A stretch of 38,359 bases of DNA from Nitrospirae bacterium MYbin3 (lineage in GTDB: Bacteria; Nitrospirota; Thermodesulfovibrionia; Thermodesulfovibrionales; Dissulfurispiraceae), in contig PEAD01000028.1 in assembly GCA_002753335.1 (NCBI GenBank), positions 1 to 38,359 of the forward strand, read 5' to 3'. Shown here piece by piece: positions 25,867 through 34,226 of this stretch. Position 1 is the stretch's first letter. Each line of letters begins with the position of its first letter. The translations under genes were made by a program, and so were the position numbers. A model generated the notes under the pieces. The model saw only the letters and a list, made by a program, of their open reading frames with translations, had not been told where the DNA came from and searched no databases.

Positions 25867-27906
25867 ATGCTGGATGCCCTTTTAAAAAGAAGCGATCTGC
25901 TGCTTGCGGTAGGCATAATGACTGTTCTTATAATCATGATTATTCCTTTGCCGCCATTATTGCTCGATTTGGGCCTTACATTGAGCATTACTCTGTCTGT
26001 AATTATTCTGCTCATATCCTCATACGTCATGAAGCCGTTGGAGTTTTCGGCATTCCCATCGGTGCTGCTTGTTACAACTCTGCTCAGGTTATCACTTAAC
26101 ATCGCATCAACAAGGCTGATACTTCTGAAGGGAGATGAAGGGGTAGAGGCTGCAGGCAAGGTGATCAAGGCTTTCGGCCAGTTTGTGGTTGGCGGAAACT
26201 TTGCGGTGGGCCTTGTTGTATTCATAATTCTTGTTGTTATCAACTTTGTGGTCATAACCAAGGGCTCCGGAAGAATTGCTGAAGTGGCAGCTCGCTTCAC
26301 CTTGGATGCGATGCCCGGAAAGCAGATGAGCATTGACGCAGACCTTAATGCCGGCATGATTGATGAGAAGGAGGCAAGGAAGCGCAGGGAAGAGATTAAG
26401 CGTGAGGCTGACTTCTACGGTGCGATGGACGGCGCGAGCAAATTTGTGAGAGGCGACGCTGTGGCAGGCGTAGTTATTATGCTCATAAATGTGATCGGCG
26501 GATTCATAATAGGCGTACTTCAGAAGAATATGGCGCTGCTTGAAGCAGCTCAAACTTATACCATACTTACGGTTGGTGAAGGGCTTGTAGCCCAGATACC
26601 GTCATTGATCATCTCTACAGCAGCAGGTATTATCGTAACAAGGGCTGCCGCTGAAGCTAATATGGGCAAAGAGGTTATAGGCCAGCTATTTTCTAACCCC
26701 AAGGTTATGGGGACGGCTGCCGGGATACTGGCTTTCTTTGGCCTGATTCCCGGGCTTCCGCACATACCGTTTTTGATGATCGCTACGGTTATGGGCACCG
26801 GAGCCTACCTTTTAAAAAGCACACCACCTGCAGAGGAAGCACCCCCTCCTCAGGAGGCTGTCAAGCCTCCCGAGACGCTCGAGTCTCTTTTGCCTCTTGA
26901 CCCTCTTTCTCTCGAGATAGGGTACGCACTCATACCTCTTGTCGAAGAGGGGGGCTCTCTGCTTGCAAGGATCAAGGCTATTAGAAAACAGATGGTCACG
27001 GAGCTTGGCTTTATCGTGCCTCCTGTTCATATCAAAGACAACCTTTCTCTGAAGCCAACCGGATATTCATTTCTGATAAAGGGCGTAGAGGTGGCTTCGG
27101 GAGAGGTTATTTTGAACAAGTATCTGGCTATATCTCCAGGAACAGAGAGGGAGAACATAGACGGTGTGCCCACAGTTGATCCTGCTTTCGGCCTTAAGGC
27201 TAAGTGGATTGATGAAAGGGATATGGAAAGGGCGCAGCTTGCCGGTTATACCGTTGTTGATGTTTCGGCTGTCATAACCACTCACCTTACCGAGATCGTC
27301 AGAAACCATGCCCACGAACTTCTTGGCAAACAGGATGTCCAGAAGCTTATTGATACTATCGTATCTTCGCACCCTAAGGTTGTTGAAGATTTAATACCCG
27401 GATCATTAAGTCTTGGTGCAGTACAAAAAGTTCTACAAAATCTTATAAAGGAGAGGGTTTCGATACGTGATCTGCAGACCATACTCGAAACCCTTTCGGA
27501 ATTTGCCTCCTCTACAAAAGACCCTGATATGCTTACGGAGTATGTAAGGCAGTCGCTGACAAGGAGCATAACGAAACAGATACAGAATACGGACGGGAAT
27601 ATTTCTGTAATAGTTGTGGACCCAAAGGTTGAACGGACTATGTTGGAATCTGTTCAGACTACAGCTCAGGGCACATATCTGTCGCTTGACCCGGCTGTTC
27701 TGGAAAAGCTGAACGAAAGCATAAGGAGTAATTTTGAGGATGCGGTGACCAAAGGTTTTCTGCCGGTAATACTCTGTTCTCCGGCAACAAGACGTTTTCT
27801 TAAGAGGCTTGCAGAAAGGGTTTCGGCAAGTATTATCGTCGTATCGCACGGAGAGATATTGCCTAATGCAAAGGTTTATTCGATAGGCACAGTAAATGCC
27901 AATTGA
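25867..27906 (+). CDS. flhA: Export-gate protein FlhA
   Basis: The 679-residue protein has eight membrane helices in its first half. The FHIPEP-type loop is seen as ARFTLDAMPGKQMSIDADLN followed by AGMIDEKEARKRREEI. A short proline/glutamate-rich linker (about 320-340) leads to the large cytoplasmic domain that forms a nonameric ring and binds export chaperones. FlhA uses proton motive force in export. It starts 3 bp after flhB; length is standard. Confidence 0.96.
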   Translation: MLDALLKRSDLLLAVGIMTVLIIMIIPLPPLLLDLGLTLSITLSVIILLISSYVMKPLEFSAFPSVLLVTTLLRLSLNIASTRLILLKGDEGVEAAGKVIKAFGQFVVGGNFAVGLVVFIILVVINFVVITKGSGRIAEVAARFTLDAMPGKQMSIDADLNAGMIDEKEARKRREEIKREADFYGAMDGASKFVRGDAVAGVVIMLINVIGGFIIGVLQKNMALLEAAQTYTILTVGEGLVAQIPSLIISTAAGIIVTRAAAEANMGKEVIGQLFSNPKVMGTAAGILAFFGLIPGLPHIPFLMIATVMGTGAYLLKSTPPAEEAPPPQEAVKPPETLESLLPLDPLSLEIGYALIPLVEEGGSLLARIKAIRKQMVTELGFIVPPVHIKDNLSLKPTGYSFLIKGVEVASGEVILNKYLAISPGTERENIDGVPTVDPAFGLKAKWIDERDMERAQLAGYTVVDVSAVITTHLTEIVRNHAHELLGKQDVQKLIDTIVSSHPKVVEDLIPGSLSLGAVQKVLQNLIKERVSIRDLQTILETLSEFASSTKDPDMLTEYVRQSLTRSITKQIQNTDGNISVIVVDPKVERTMLESVQTTAQGTYLSLDPAVLEKLNESIRSNFEDAVTKGFLPVILCSPATRRFLKRLAERVSASIIVVSHGEILPNAKVYSIGTVNAN

Positions 27907-27918
27907 TGGGGGGAATAA

Positions 27919-28959
27919 ATGAAATTTAAGAAATTTGTAGGGCAGAGCTTTAAGGAGGTCATGGAGACTATTAAGCAGGAGCTCGGTCCTGATGCGATAA
28001 TTGTTTCTCACAAGAAAATAAATTCTGGCCCTTTTGGAATAATGAATAAGGATGCCATAGAAGTTACGGCGGCCATAGATGAAGCAACGGCTGCTCCTCC
28101 TCCGCGCCAATCTGAAGCAGCACATTTATCAGGCGCTCATGAAATAATGCAGGAGTTGAGAAGCCTTCGCGACGAGCTCGGTTTTCTGAAAGAAACTTTA
28201 AGGCCGATAGTTCCGACATTGAGAGTAGGCAAGGACAAGAAAGGTCTTTTTAATCTTCTTGTCAGGCAGGGAGTAGATACTCATTTTGCTATGATATTGC
28301 TTGAAAGGGCGACAGAATCCATAGACAGCCTTAAAGAGATTATCGGCAGTGATCTGAAAATAGAAGGGCTTAAACAGGCTGAAGAGAAAGGCCTTGTTTT
28401 TCTTGGGCCTTCAGGCGTTGGAAAGACCACCACAATGGCCAAGGTGGCACAGATGCTTGCGGATAAGGATAAGCAGGTCAGTCTTATCTCGCTTGATGAA
28501 GACAGGATAGGTTCGATAGCCGAAATGAAGATCCTTGCAGGACGCCTAAAATGCCCGCTTAAAACCGTAAGAAAGATGTCTGATCTTCCAAAAGTGGTTT
28601 ATAAGGACATACATAGAGGGCCTATTTTAATCGACACTCCGGGGCACTCATTCAAGGAAACTCTTAACGATATAAGAGAGATATTTCCATCAGGGTTTCC
28701 TATCAAAAAATGTTTTCTTATGGATGCCTCTACACACACCGATGCTGCTTTGAAGGCATGGAGGAGCTGCGATACCAACATGATAGATTCAATAGGCTTT
28801 ACAAAACTTGATATGGCGACTCAGTACGGTGGGCTTTACAATATTGCACTGATGACCGGCAGACCGCTTTCTTTGTTGACCACAGGCCCTGATGTGCCTG
28901 ATGCCATAAGGGTTCCGTCTTCTCAATTTCTTGCAGGGCTTGTGATCGGGGGTGTTTAG
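27919..28959 (+). CDS. flhF: FlhF, SRP-like GTPase for flagellar placement, with altered GTPase motifs
   Basis: The 346-residue protein opens with the FlhF N-terminal motif KKFVGQSFKEVMETIKQELG and has a B domain, an N domain and a G domain. Walker A is intact (GPSGVGKTT, 163-171). The G2-like DTYRIGA segment reads LDEDRIGS, G3 reads DTPGHS where DTAGR is usual, and G4 is TKLD. These changes may alter GTP hydrolysis. FlhF recruits early basal-body parts to the pole and works with FlhG, encoded immediately downstream. A run of G bases before the ATG acts as ribosome binding site. The family call is firm; activity is uncertain. Confidence 0.9.
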   Translation: MKFKKFVGQSFKEVMETIKQELGPDAIIVSHKKINSGPFGIMNKDAIEVTAAIDEATAAPPPRQSEAAHLSGAHEIMQELRSLRDELGFLKETLRPIVPTLRVGKDKKGLFNLLVRQGVDTHFAMILLERATESIDSLKEIIGSDLKIEGLKQAEEKGLVFLGPSGVGKTTTMAKVAQMLADKDKQVSLISLDEDRIGSIAEMKILAGRLKCPLKTVRKMSDLPKVVYKDIHRGPILIDTPGHSFKETLNDIREIFPSGFPIKKCFLMDASTHTDAALKAWRSCDTNMIDSIGFTKLDMATQYGGLYNIALMTGRPLSLLTTGPDVPDAIRVPSSQFLAGLVIGGV

Positions 28960-29801
28960 TGAAGATAAATGGACCTAAAATCATTGCGGTTTCCAGCGGC
29001 AAGGGCGGGGTTGGCAAAACAAATTTTGTGGCCAATCTTGCGCTTCTTTATGCAGGCATGAACAAGAAGGTTGTGATATTTGATGCGGACCTTGGATTGA
29101 GCAATATAGACGTATTGTTCGGATTGGCGCCAAGGTTTAACCTGAAACATGTATTTTTAGGAGAGAAAAAATTCAAGGATATTATTGTTAAAGGCCCTTC
29201 AGGGATAATGATAATCCCTGCAAGCTCCGGTGTAAGGGCATTGACAAACCTTACTGTGGAGCATAAGCTGAGGCTGATTGCTGACGTTGAAAACTTTAGC
29301 CCTGAATGCGATCTCTTTCTGATTGATACAGGGGCCGGTATTTCTGACAATGTTCTCTTTTTTTGCAGCGCTGCTCAGGATGTTATCGTGATCGTAACAC
29401 CTGAGCCGACGTCTCTTGCGGATGCGTATGCTCTTATAAAAATTCTATCGAGGGATTTCGGCGGCAAGCATTTCAGGATACTTGTGAATACCGCAAGAAC
29501 CGAAAAAGAGGCCCACGATACATTCAGGAAGCTGTATATCGTTGCGGATAAATTCTTGAGCATTTCTTTGGACTATTTAGGGTACCTGCCTTTTGACCAG
29601 CATGTTAAAGATTCGATAATCGCGCAGAGGGGCTTTTTGACGATGTATCCGAACAGCAGTTTTGCTAAAAAACTGGCAGAGATCGGGCGAAAGCTTATGG
29701 ATACAGGTTACGACTACATAGAGGACAATGCTTCCAAGAGGGCGACCGGAGCTCAGAAAATACCTGTGCAGTTTTTTAAAAAGGCGTTCAGGGTTGACTG
29801 A
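28959..29801 (+). CDS. flhG: FlhG/FleN, MinD-like ATPase limiting flagellar number
   Basis: The 280-residue protein has the deviant Walker A KGGVGKT (15-21), the Asp in FDADLGLSNIDVLFGL and LFLIDTGAGISD. The C-terminal part ends in a short basic, amphipathic-type tail (VQFFKKAFRV) that could bind membrane, as in MinD/FlhG. It regulates FlhF and so the number of flagella. The GTG start shares one base with the flhF stop. Pairing with flhF makes the call secure. Confidence 0.93.
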   Translation: MKINGPKIIAVSSGKGGVGKTNFVANLALLYAGMNKKVVIFDADLGLSNIDVLFGLAPRFNLKHVFLGEKKFKDIIVKGPSGIMIIPASSGVRALTNLTVEHKLRLIADVENFSPECDLFLIDTGAGISDNVLFFCSAAQDVIVIVTPEPTSLADAYALIKILSRDFGGKHFRILVNTARTEKEAHDTFRKLYIVADKFLSISLDYLGYLPFDQHVKDSIIAQRGFLTMYPNSSFAKKLAEIGRKLMDTGYDYIEDNASKRATGAQKIPVQFFKKAFRVD

Positions 29802-29832
29802 GACTAAAATGAGGAGTGTGATACAATTTTAA

Positions 29833-30555
29833 ATGGGTAAGGCAACCCAAAAACAGAGGGACAAGATAGTTGAGCAATTTTTGCCGCGTGTAAAATATTA
29901 TGCCGGCAAATATTCTTTCGGCCTTCCGCCAGGACTCAGCTATGACGATTTGGTTTCTGCCGGCGTAGTGGGGTTGCTTGAAGCTGCAGAGAGATATGAT
30001 TCCGAAAAAAATGCCAGCTTGAGCACGTTTGCCGATTTTCGCATACGCGGGGCTATAATTGACGAGGTAAGGTCTATGCAGTGGGCATCCAAAGACGCGC
30101 GAAAAAAACTGGATGATGTACGCCAGACTTACGCTTCTATGGAAAAAGAGCTGAGCAGGCATGTTCTAGATGAAGAGGTTGCAGAGAGGCTTAATCTTAC
30201 GCTGGATGATCTATATAAGACGCTTTCTACTGCTAACACTCTCAATATGCTCAATATCGAAGACATAGCCGTAAATGCCGAGGGAGAGGCGCTTGATATA
30301 CTGGAGTGTGTTGCGAAAGAGGATGATAGGGATGTTATAGAAGAGCTCAATCTTAAGGAGCTCGCAACTGTTCTTGGAGAGTCTATCAACGAGCTGCCAG
30401 AGAAGGAGCGTCTTGTTTTGACTTTGTACTATTACGAAGAGCTTACGATGAAAGAAATAGGCAAGGTGCTTGATGTAAGCGAATCAAGGGTTTGCCAGCT
30501 TCATGGCAAAGCGCTTTTAAAGCTCCGCAGCAAGGTCGAATCTTTTAGAAGCTGA
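29833..30555 (+). CDS. fliA: Flagellar sigma factor FliA (sigma-28)
   Basis: The 240-residue sigma factor has region 2 (GLPPGLSYDDLVSAGVVGLL, FADFRIRGAIIDEVRSMQW), region 3 and region 4 (LPEKERLVLTLYYYEELTMK, VSESRVCQLHGKAL). It directs late flagellar and chemotaxis genes; a matching promoter is seen before flaF. GAGGAG lies about 17 bp upstream of the ATG, a long spacing, but an in-frame stop just before the ATG leaves no earlier start. Its antagonist FlgM is not in this window. Confidence 0.95.
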   Translation: MGKATQKQRDKIVEQFLPRVKYYAGKYSFGLPPGLSYDDLVSAGVVGLLEAAERYDSEKNASLSTFADFRIRGAIIDEVRSMQWASKDARKKLDDVRQTYASMEKELSRHVLDEEVAERLNLTLDDLYKTLSTANTLNMLNIEDIAVNAEGEALDILECVAKEDDRDVIEELNLKELATVLGESINELPEKERLVLTLYYYEELTMKEIGKVLDVSESRVCQLHGKALLKLRSKVESFRS

Positions 30556-30714
30556 TTTGTTTTCTGTCTTTTCCGGCTCTATTTTTTTCATGATTTTTTT
30601 TATTTCTAGGTAGTATAATGTTACGTTAAAGTAGTTATACGTTTCGGTTGTAAAAATCCCGAAAATATTTCGTTGGGATTGTTTTAGATATCTCTATTCA
30701 TGAAGGGAAGAAAG
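30556..30714. promoter_or_regulatory. Intergenic region with a possible promoter and weak hairpin
   Basis: This 159-bp AT-rich gap separates fliA from the HEAT-repeat gene. It contains a TATAAT at 30614-30619 with no good -35, and a bulged hairpin (AATCCC at 30655-30660 with GGGATT at 30675-30680) followed by GTTTT. It may separate the chemotaxis genes from the export unit. The evidence is weak. Confidence 0.3.
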
Positions 30715-32568
30715 ATGGCCAAGAATATCAAAAAACTGATTCAGAAGCTGTCTAACGCTGACCCATCGGTCAGAAGGTTTGCTGCTGAGGAGCTCTCCGA
30801 AGCTGACGAAAGGGCTATTTATCCTCTCATAAAATGTCTCAATGATGATAATGCAGGGGTTCAGGACGCAGCTATGCGTTCTCTTATATTTATAGGCGGA
30901 GAGGCTACGGCCTATATGGTGCTTCCCCTTATGAGAGAGAATACACTGCTGAGAAACACCGCCTTGATAATACTCAGAGACTTAGGCGAGATATCTGTGC
31001 CGCTGTTGTATTCCCTGCTTAGGGACAAGGATGAAGATGTAAGAAAATTCGCAATTGATTTGCTGGGTGAGATAAAGACCGGCGTTGATGCCTCTAAGCT
31101 TCTGCCGAGTTTTAAAGACCCAAACGCAAATGCACGGGCCGCTGTCGCAAAGGCGGTAGGCCTTCTTGAATATAGGGATGCTTTGCCTAGCCTTATTGCT
31201 GCACTTGACGATGAGGAATGGGTCGCTTTTTCTGCGCTGGAGTCTTTAGGACTGTTAAAGGCTGAGGAATCTGTAGAAAGCATAGCTGCCCTTTTGGAAA
31301 AAGGTTCTGAAGCCCTCAGGTTTGTAGCTATAGAGACATTGGGCCAGATAGGGTCCGCAAAAGGTGTTGATGTTTTGAGGTCATATCTTGCAAAGGCATC
31401 TGATGATGAAAAGAATGCGGTTATAAAGAGCCTGATTCAGATCGGCATCACTCCGGACATGTCCGAAATATCGTGTCATCTGCTTCCCATGCTGAAAGAG
31501 GGCGACTGGGATGACAGAGAAGTTGTTCTGAAAGGCATTGTTGGCCTTAACTGCACAGAGGCTGTACCCCTTCTTGTTGATATTGCAGGCTCCCTTGATT
31601 CTTCTATGCCCGGCAATGAAGAAAGGCTCAATAATGTAAGAAATACGCTTACGTCTATTAATTCAGAGGATGAACTTATCAAGCTTCTTGACTCTACAGA
31701 CCTGAGGTATAGAGGCAAAGCGTTTGCTATAGAGATATTAGGAGAGACAAAAAGCAAAAAGTCAGTTTCACGGTTGTTGAACTATCTGAACGACATGCGC
31801 AGAGATTTGAGAAGGGCGTCGGCCGAGGCTCTCGGAGAAATTCAGGACCCTGATCCAGATGCTATTAAAGGACTGTTGGATGCTTCTCATCAGGATGTTG
31901 ATTCGCATGTAAGGCGCACTTCGATAGATGCCCTAGGCAATATAAAGTCAAAAGCTGCTGTAAAACCCCTGCTTGAACTTATGGAAGTTGAGAGATACCG
32001 CGATGTGCTTGAACGAATAGTAAAGGCTCTGCTTAATATAGATGCAGAATCTTTTCTTGCCAATATAGGCGGATATAATGAGACAGTTAAGGAAATAATA
32101 GCCGACACTGTAAGCGATTTAGATGTGTTGCTAAAACTTTCTGAAGACAATTCCAAAAAAGTAAAAAGCGCCGCAATACACAGCTTAGGCAAGGTAGGCA
32201 CAGCAGCGGCGCTGCTGAAGCTTTCGTCATTCCTTTCGGATAGTGATTCTGATATCAGGAGGGCCGCGGTTGTCGGATTGGGCGAGGCGGGCTACTGTTC
32301 TCAGGATTTGATAAACGCTCTTCATGACTCAGATCCATGGGTCAGGTTTTATACGATAAAGAGTGTTGGATTTTCTTGCGACAGGGAGAGGTCCATAGAA
32401 TTGATCAGGGATATGCTTGACGATGAATTTATTCCTGTGGTCATGTCGGCAATAGACGCGATTATGAATTTAGGCGGCAGAGAGGCTTATGAAGTTTTGA
32501 GCGCTCACGAGGAGCATCCTAATCCTGATGTCAGAGACAAGATAAGGGAGGCTCTGAACAATATATGA
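30715..32568 (+). CDS. HEAT-repeat protein of the chemotaxis operon
   Basis: About 617 residues made almost wholly of HEAT/PBS-lyase-type repeats of roughly 31 residues, such as DPSVRRFAAEELSEADERAI, DRDLRRASAEALGEIQDPD-like and DSDIRRAAVVGLGEAG. There is no signal peptide, so it should be a cytoplasmic binding scaffold. The frame opens at 30700, but the ATG at 30715 has AAGGGAAG just upstream and is preferred. It overlaps cheR by ATGA, so it is co-translated with chemotaxis genes. The specific partner is unknown; a receptor-array or CheR/CheA partner is a reasonable guess. Confidence 0.8.
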   Translation: MAKNIKKLIQKLSNADPSVRRFAAEELSEADERAIYPLIKCLNDDNAGVQDAAMRSLIFIGGEATAYMVLPLMRENTLLRNTALIILRDLGEISVPLLYSLLRDKDEDVRKFAIDLLGEIKTGVDASKLLPSFKDPNANARAAVAKAVGLLEYRDALPSLIAALDDEEWVAFSALESLGLLKAEESVESIAALLEKGSEALRFVAIETLGQIGSAKGVDVLRSYLAKASDDEKNAVIKSLIQIGITPDMSEISCHLLPMLKEGDWDDREVVLKGIVGLNCTEAVPLLVDIAGSLDSSMPGNEERLNNVRNTLTSINSEDELIKLLDSTDLRYRGKAFAIEILGETKSKKSVSRLLNYLNDMRRDLRRASAEALGEIQDPDPDAIKGLLDASHQDVDSHVRRTSIDALGNIKSKAAVKPLLELMEVERYRDVLERIVKALLNIDAESFLANIGGYNETVKEIIADTVSDLDVLLKLSEDNSKKVKSAAIHSLGKVGTAAALLKLSSFLSDSDSDIRRAAVVGLGEAGYCSQDLINALHDSDPWVRFYTIKSVGFSCDRERSIELIRDMLDDEFIPVVMSAIDAIMNLGGREAYEVLSAHEEHPNPDVRDKIREALNNI

Positions 32569-33395
32569 ACCTTACGATGACCGACGATGTATTTAAACAG
32601 ATCAGGGATTTTATATATGAAAAGAGCGGTATATTTATTCCTGACAATAAGAAATATTTTCTCGAAAACAGGCTCGGAAGGCGTGTGCAGGAGAAAAGTC
32701 TTAAGGGCTATGAGGATTATCTGTATGTGGTGAAATTCGGTACTGATAAAAATGAGATGATCAAGCTTTTTGATCTTGTTACAACAAACGAGACATTCTT
32801 TTTCAGGGAACCGCAGCAGTTCGATGTTTTTACGGGAGAGCTTTTCAACCGCATAACCGCAGAGAATGCCAAAGGCGGACGCAGGGATATAAAAGTCTGG
32901 TGCGCTGCCTCATCAACAGGCGAGGAACCTTACACAATTGCTATGCTTCTTCTCGAAAAGCCTGAGGCTAAATCACTTAGGACAGAGATTTATGCCTCGG
33001 ATATCAGTGAGTCTGTGCTGGCCTCGGCAAAGGCCGCATCTTACGGTTCCTATGCTATCAGGAATGTTCCAGATGTTTATATGAAAAAATATTTCAGTAC
33101 GGTAAATCAGCAGTACCAGCTTTCTTCAACCGTAAAATCGATGGTCAAGTACATGAAGATAAATCTTATGGATGACAGGGATGTCAGGGCTGTGAGAGGC
33201 GTTGATGTAATCTTCTGCAGGAATGTCCTGATATATTTTGACGAGAAGGCCAAGCAGAAGGCGGTTTCATTGATGTATGATGCGCTGAGGCCGAACGGTT
33301 ATCTTTTCGTAGGCACTTCAGAGAGCCTTCATAATATTACGAGGGCTTTCAGGCCGGTAATTATAAACAAAGTGATCGTTTACCAAAAAGTATGA
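32565..33395 (+). CDS. cheR: Chemoreceptor methyltransferase CheR
   Basis: The 276-residue protein has the N-terminal CheR helical domain and a SAM-binding domain with VWCAASSTGEEPYTIAML (motif I), EIYASDISESVL and DVIFCRNVLIYFD. The TTNETFFFREPQQF motif is typical. It methylates receptor glutamates for adaptation. No C-terminal TPR or pentapeptide-binding extension is seen. No cheB lies in the window, so its demethylase partner must be elsewhere. The start overlaps the HEAT gene stop. Confidence 0.95.
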   Translation: MNLTMTDDVFKQIRDFIYEKSGIFIPDNKKYFLENRLGRRVQEKSLKGYEDYLYVVKFGTDKNEMIKLFDLVTTNETFFFREPQQFDVFTGELFNRITAENAKGGRRDIKVWCAASSTGEEPYTIAMLLLEKPEAKSLRTEIYASDISESVLASAKAASYGSYAIRNVPDVYMKKYFSTVNQQYQLSSTVKSMVKYMKINLMDDRDVRAVRGVDVIFCRNVLIYFDEKAKQKAVSLMYDALRPNGYLFVGTSESLHNITRAFRPVIINKVIVYQKV

Positions 33396-33423
33396 GACCG
33401 GAAGACAAGATAGGGAGGGTCGG

Positions 33424-33816
33424 ATGAAGATACTCATTGTCGATGACGACAAGACCACAAGAAAACTGCTGTCTCTTTACTTGAAAGGCAAGGGGTACGA
33501 GATTGTGACGGCAGAGAACGGGTTGGATGCCCTTGAAAAGATAGGCACCGAAGGCATAAACCTTATAGTATCTGACATGAACATGCCGTACATGGACGGC
33601 ATAGAACTTACAAAAACGGTAAGAAAAGACCCTGCTATGTCGGGGTTGCCTATCGTGATGGTTACAACAGAGGCTGATGATGACGAGAAGAAGAAGGCGT
33701 TTGAAGCCGGTGTTGATGACTATCTTGTAAAGCCTACTAATGCAGAGCAGATAACAGATGCAATAAAGAAAATACTAAAAAAAATGTTTAAATCCGGAGG
33801 TGAAAGCAATGTCTAA
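33424..33816 (+). CDS. CheY-like single-domain response regulator (first copy)
   Basis: A 130-residue receiver domain with the acidic pocket DDD (7-9), phospho-acceptor Asp51 in [11 protein letters not shown], and Lys103. It is less like E. coli CheY than the next gene: it lacks the DFSTMRR-type sequence. It may act as a phosphate sink, in adaptation, or on another target. AGGGAGGG lies before the ATG. It overlaps the second receiver gene by 8 bp. Confidence 0.9.
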   Translation: MKILIVDDDKTTRKLLSLYLKGKGYEIVTAENGLDALEKIGTEGINLIVSDMNMPYMDGIELTKTVRKDPAMSGLPIVMVTTEADDDEKKKAFEAGVDDYLVKPTNAEQITDAIKKILKKMFKSGGESNV

Positions 33817-34225
33817 TTTAAATGTAAGTCTTAAGGTTTTGGTGGTTGATGATTTTCCGACTATGAGAAGGATAGTGAAAAATCTTCTGAAGCAGCTTGG
33901 GTTCGAAAACATTGAAGAGGCAGAGAACGGCCAGATGGCTTTGGATAAGCTTAGGGTTGGCGGTTTTGGCCTTGTTGTGACGGACTGGAATATGCCTGTA
34001 ATGGAGGGAATCGACCTACTGAGAAATCTCAGAAAAGAGCCGAACGATAAGATAAAAGATCTGCCTGTGCTTATGGTTACGGCAGAGGCAGAGAAAGAAA
34101 AGGTCATAGAGGCGATTAAGGCCGGCGTTGACAACTATATAGTCAAGCCATTCACCGCCGAAACCCTGAAAGAAAAGCTTGACAAGATTGCTGACAAAAA
34201 GAAATCACTGAAGGCTGGAGGCTAA
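33809..34225 (+). CDS. cheY: Chemotaxis response regulator CheY (canonical)
   Basis: A 138-residue receiver that closely follows the proteobacterial CheY pattern: [21 protein letters not shown], phospho-acceptor Asp59 in [24 protein letters not shown] and [10 protein letters not shown]. This type binds the FliM N-terminal peptide and is dephosphorylated by CheZ, and both partners are encoded here. A GTG at 33800 is possible, but GGAGGT about 7 bp upstream fits the ATG at 33809. CheA starts just downstream. Confidence 0.94.
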   Translation: MSNLNVSLKVLVVDDFPTMRRIVKNLLKQLGFENIEEAENGQMALDKLRVGGFGLVVTDWNMPVMEGIDLLRNLRKEPNDKIKDLPVLMVTAEAEKEKVIEAIKAGVDNYIVKPFTAETLKEKLDKIADKKKSLKAGG

Positions 34226-34226
34226 T

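Noticed and set aside
27433-28125. 230-codon open frame antisense to flhA/flhF
   Set aside because: Shadow of two firm genes; odd Arg/Tyr/Cys-rich composition typical of antisense translation.
30634-30660. TAAAGTAG followed by GGTTGTAA as a sigma-28 promoter for the HEAT-che unit
   Set aside because: The -35 half is fair, but the -10 half matches GCCGATAA at only about four of eight bases.
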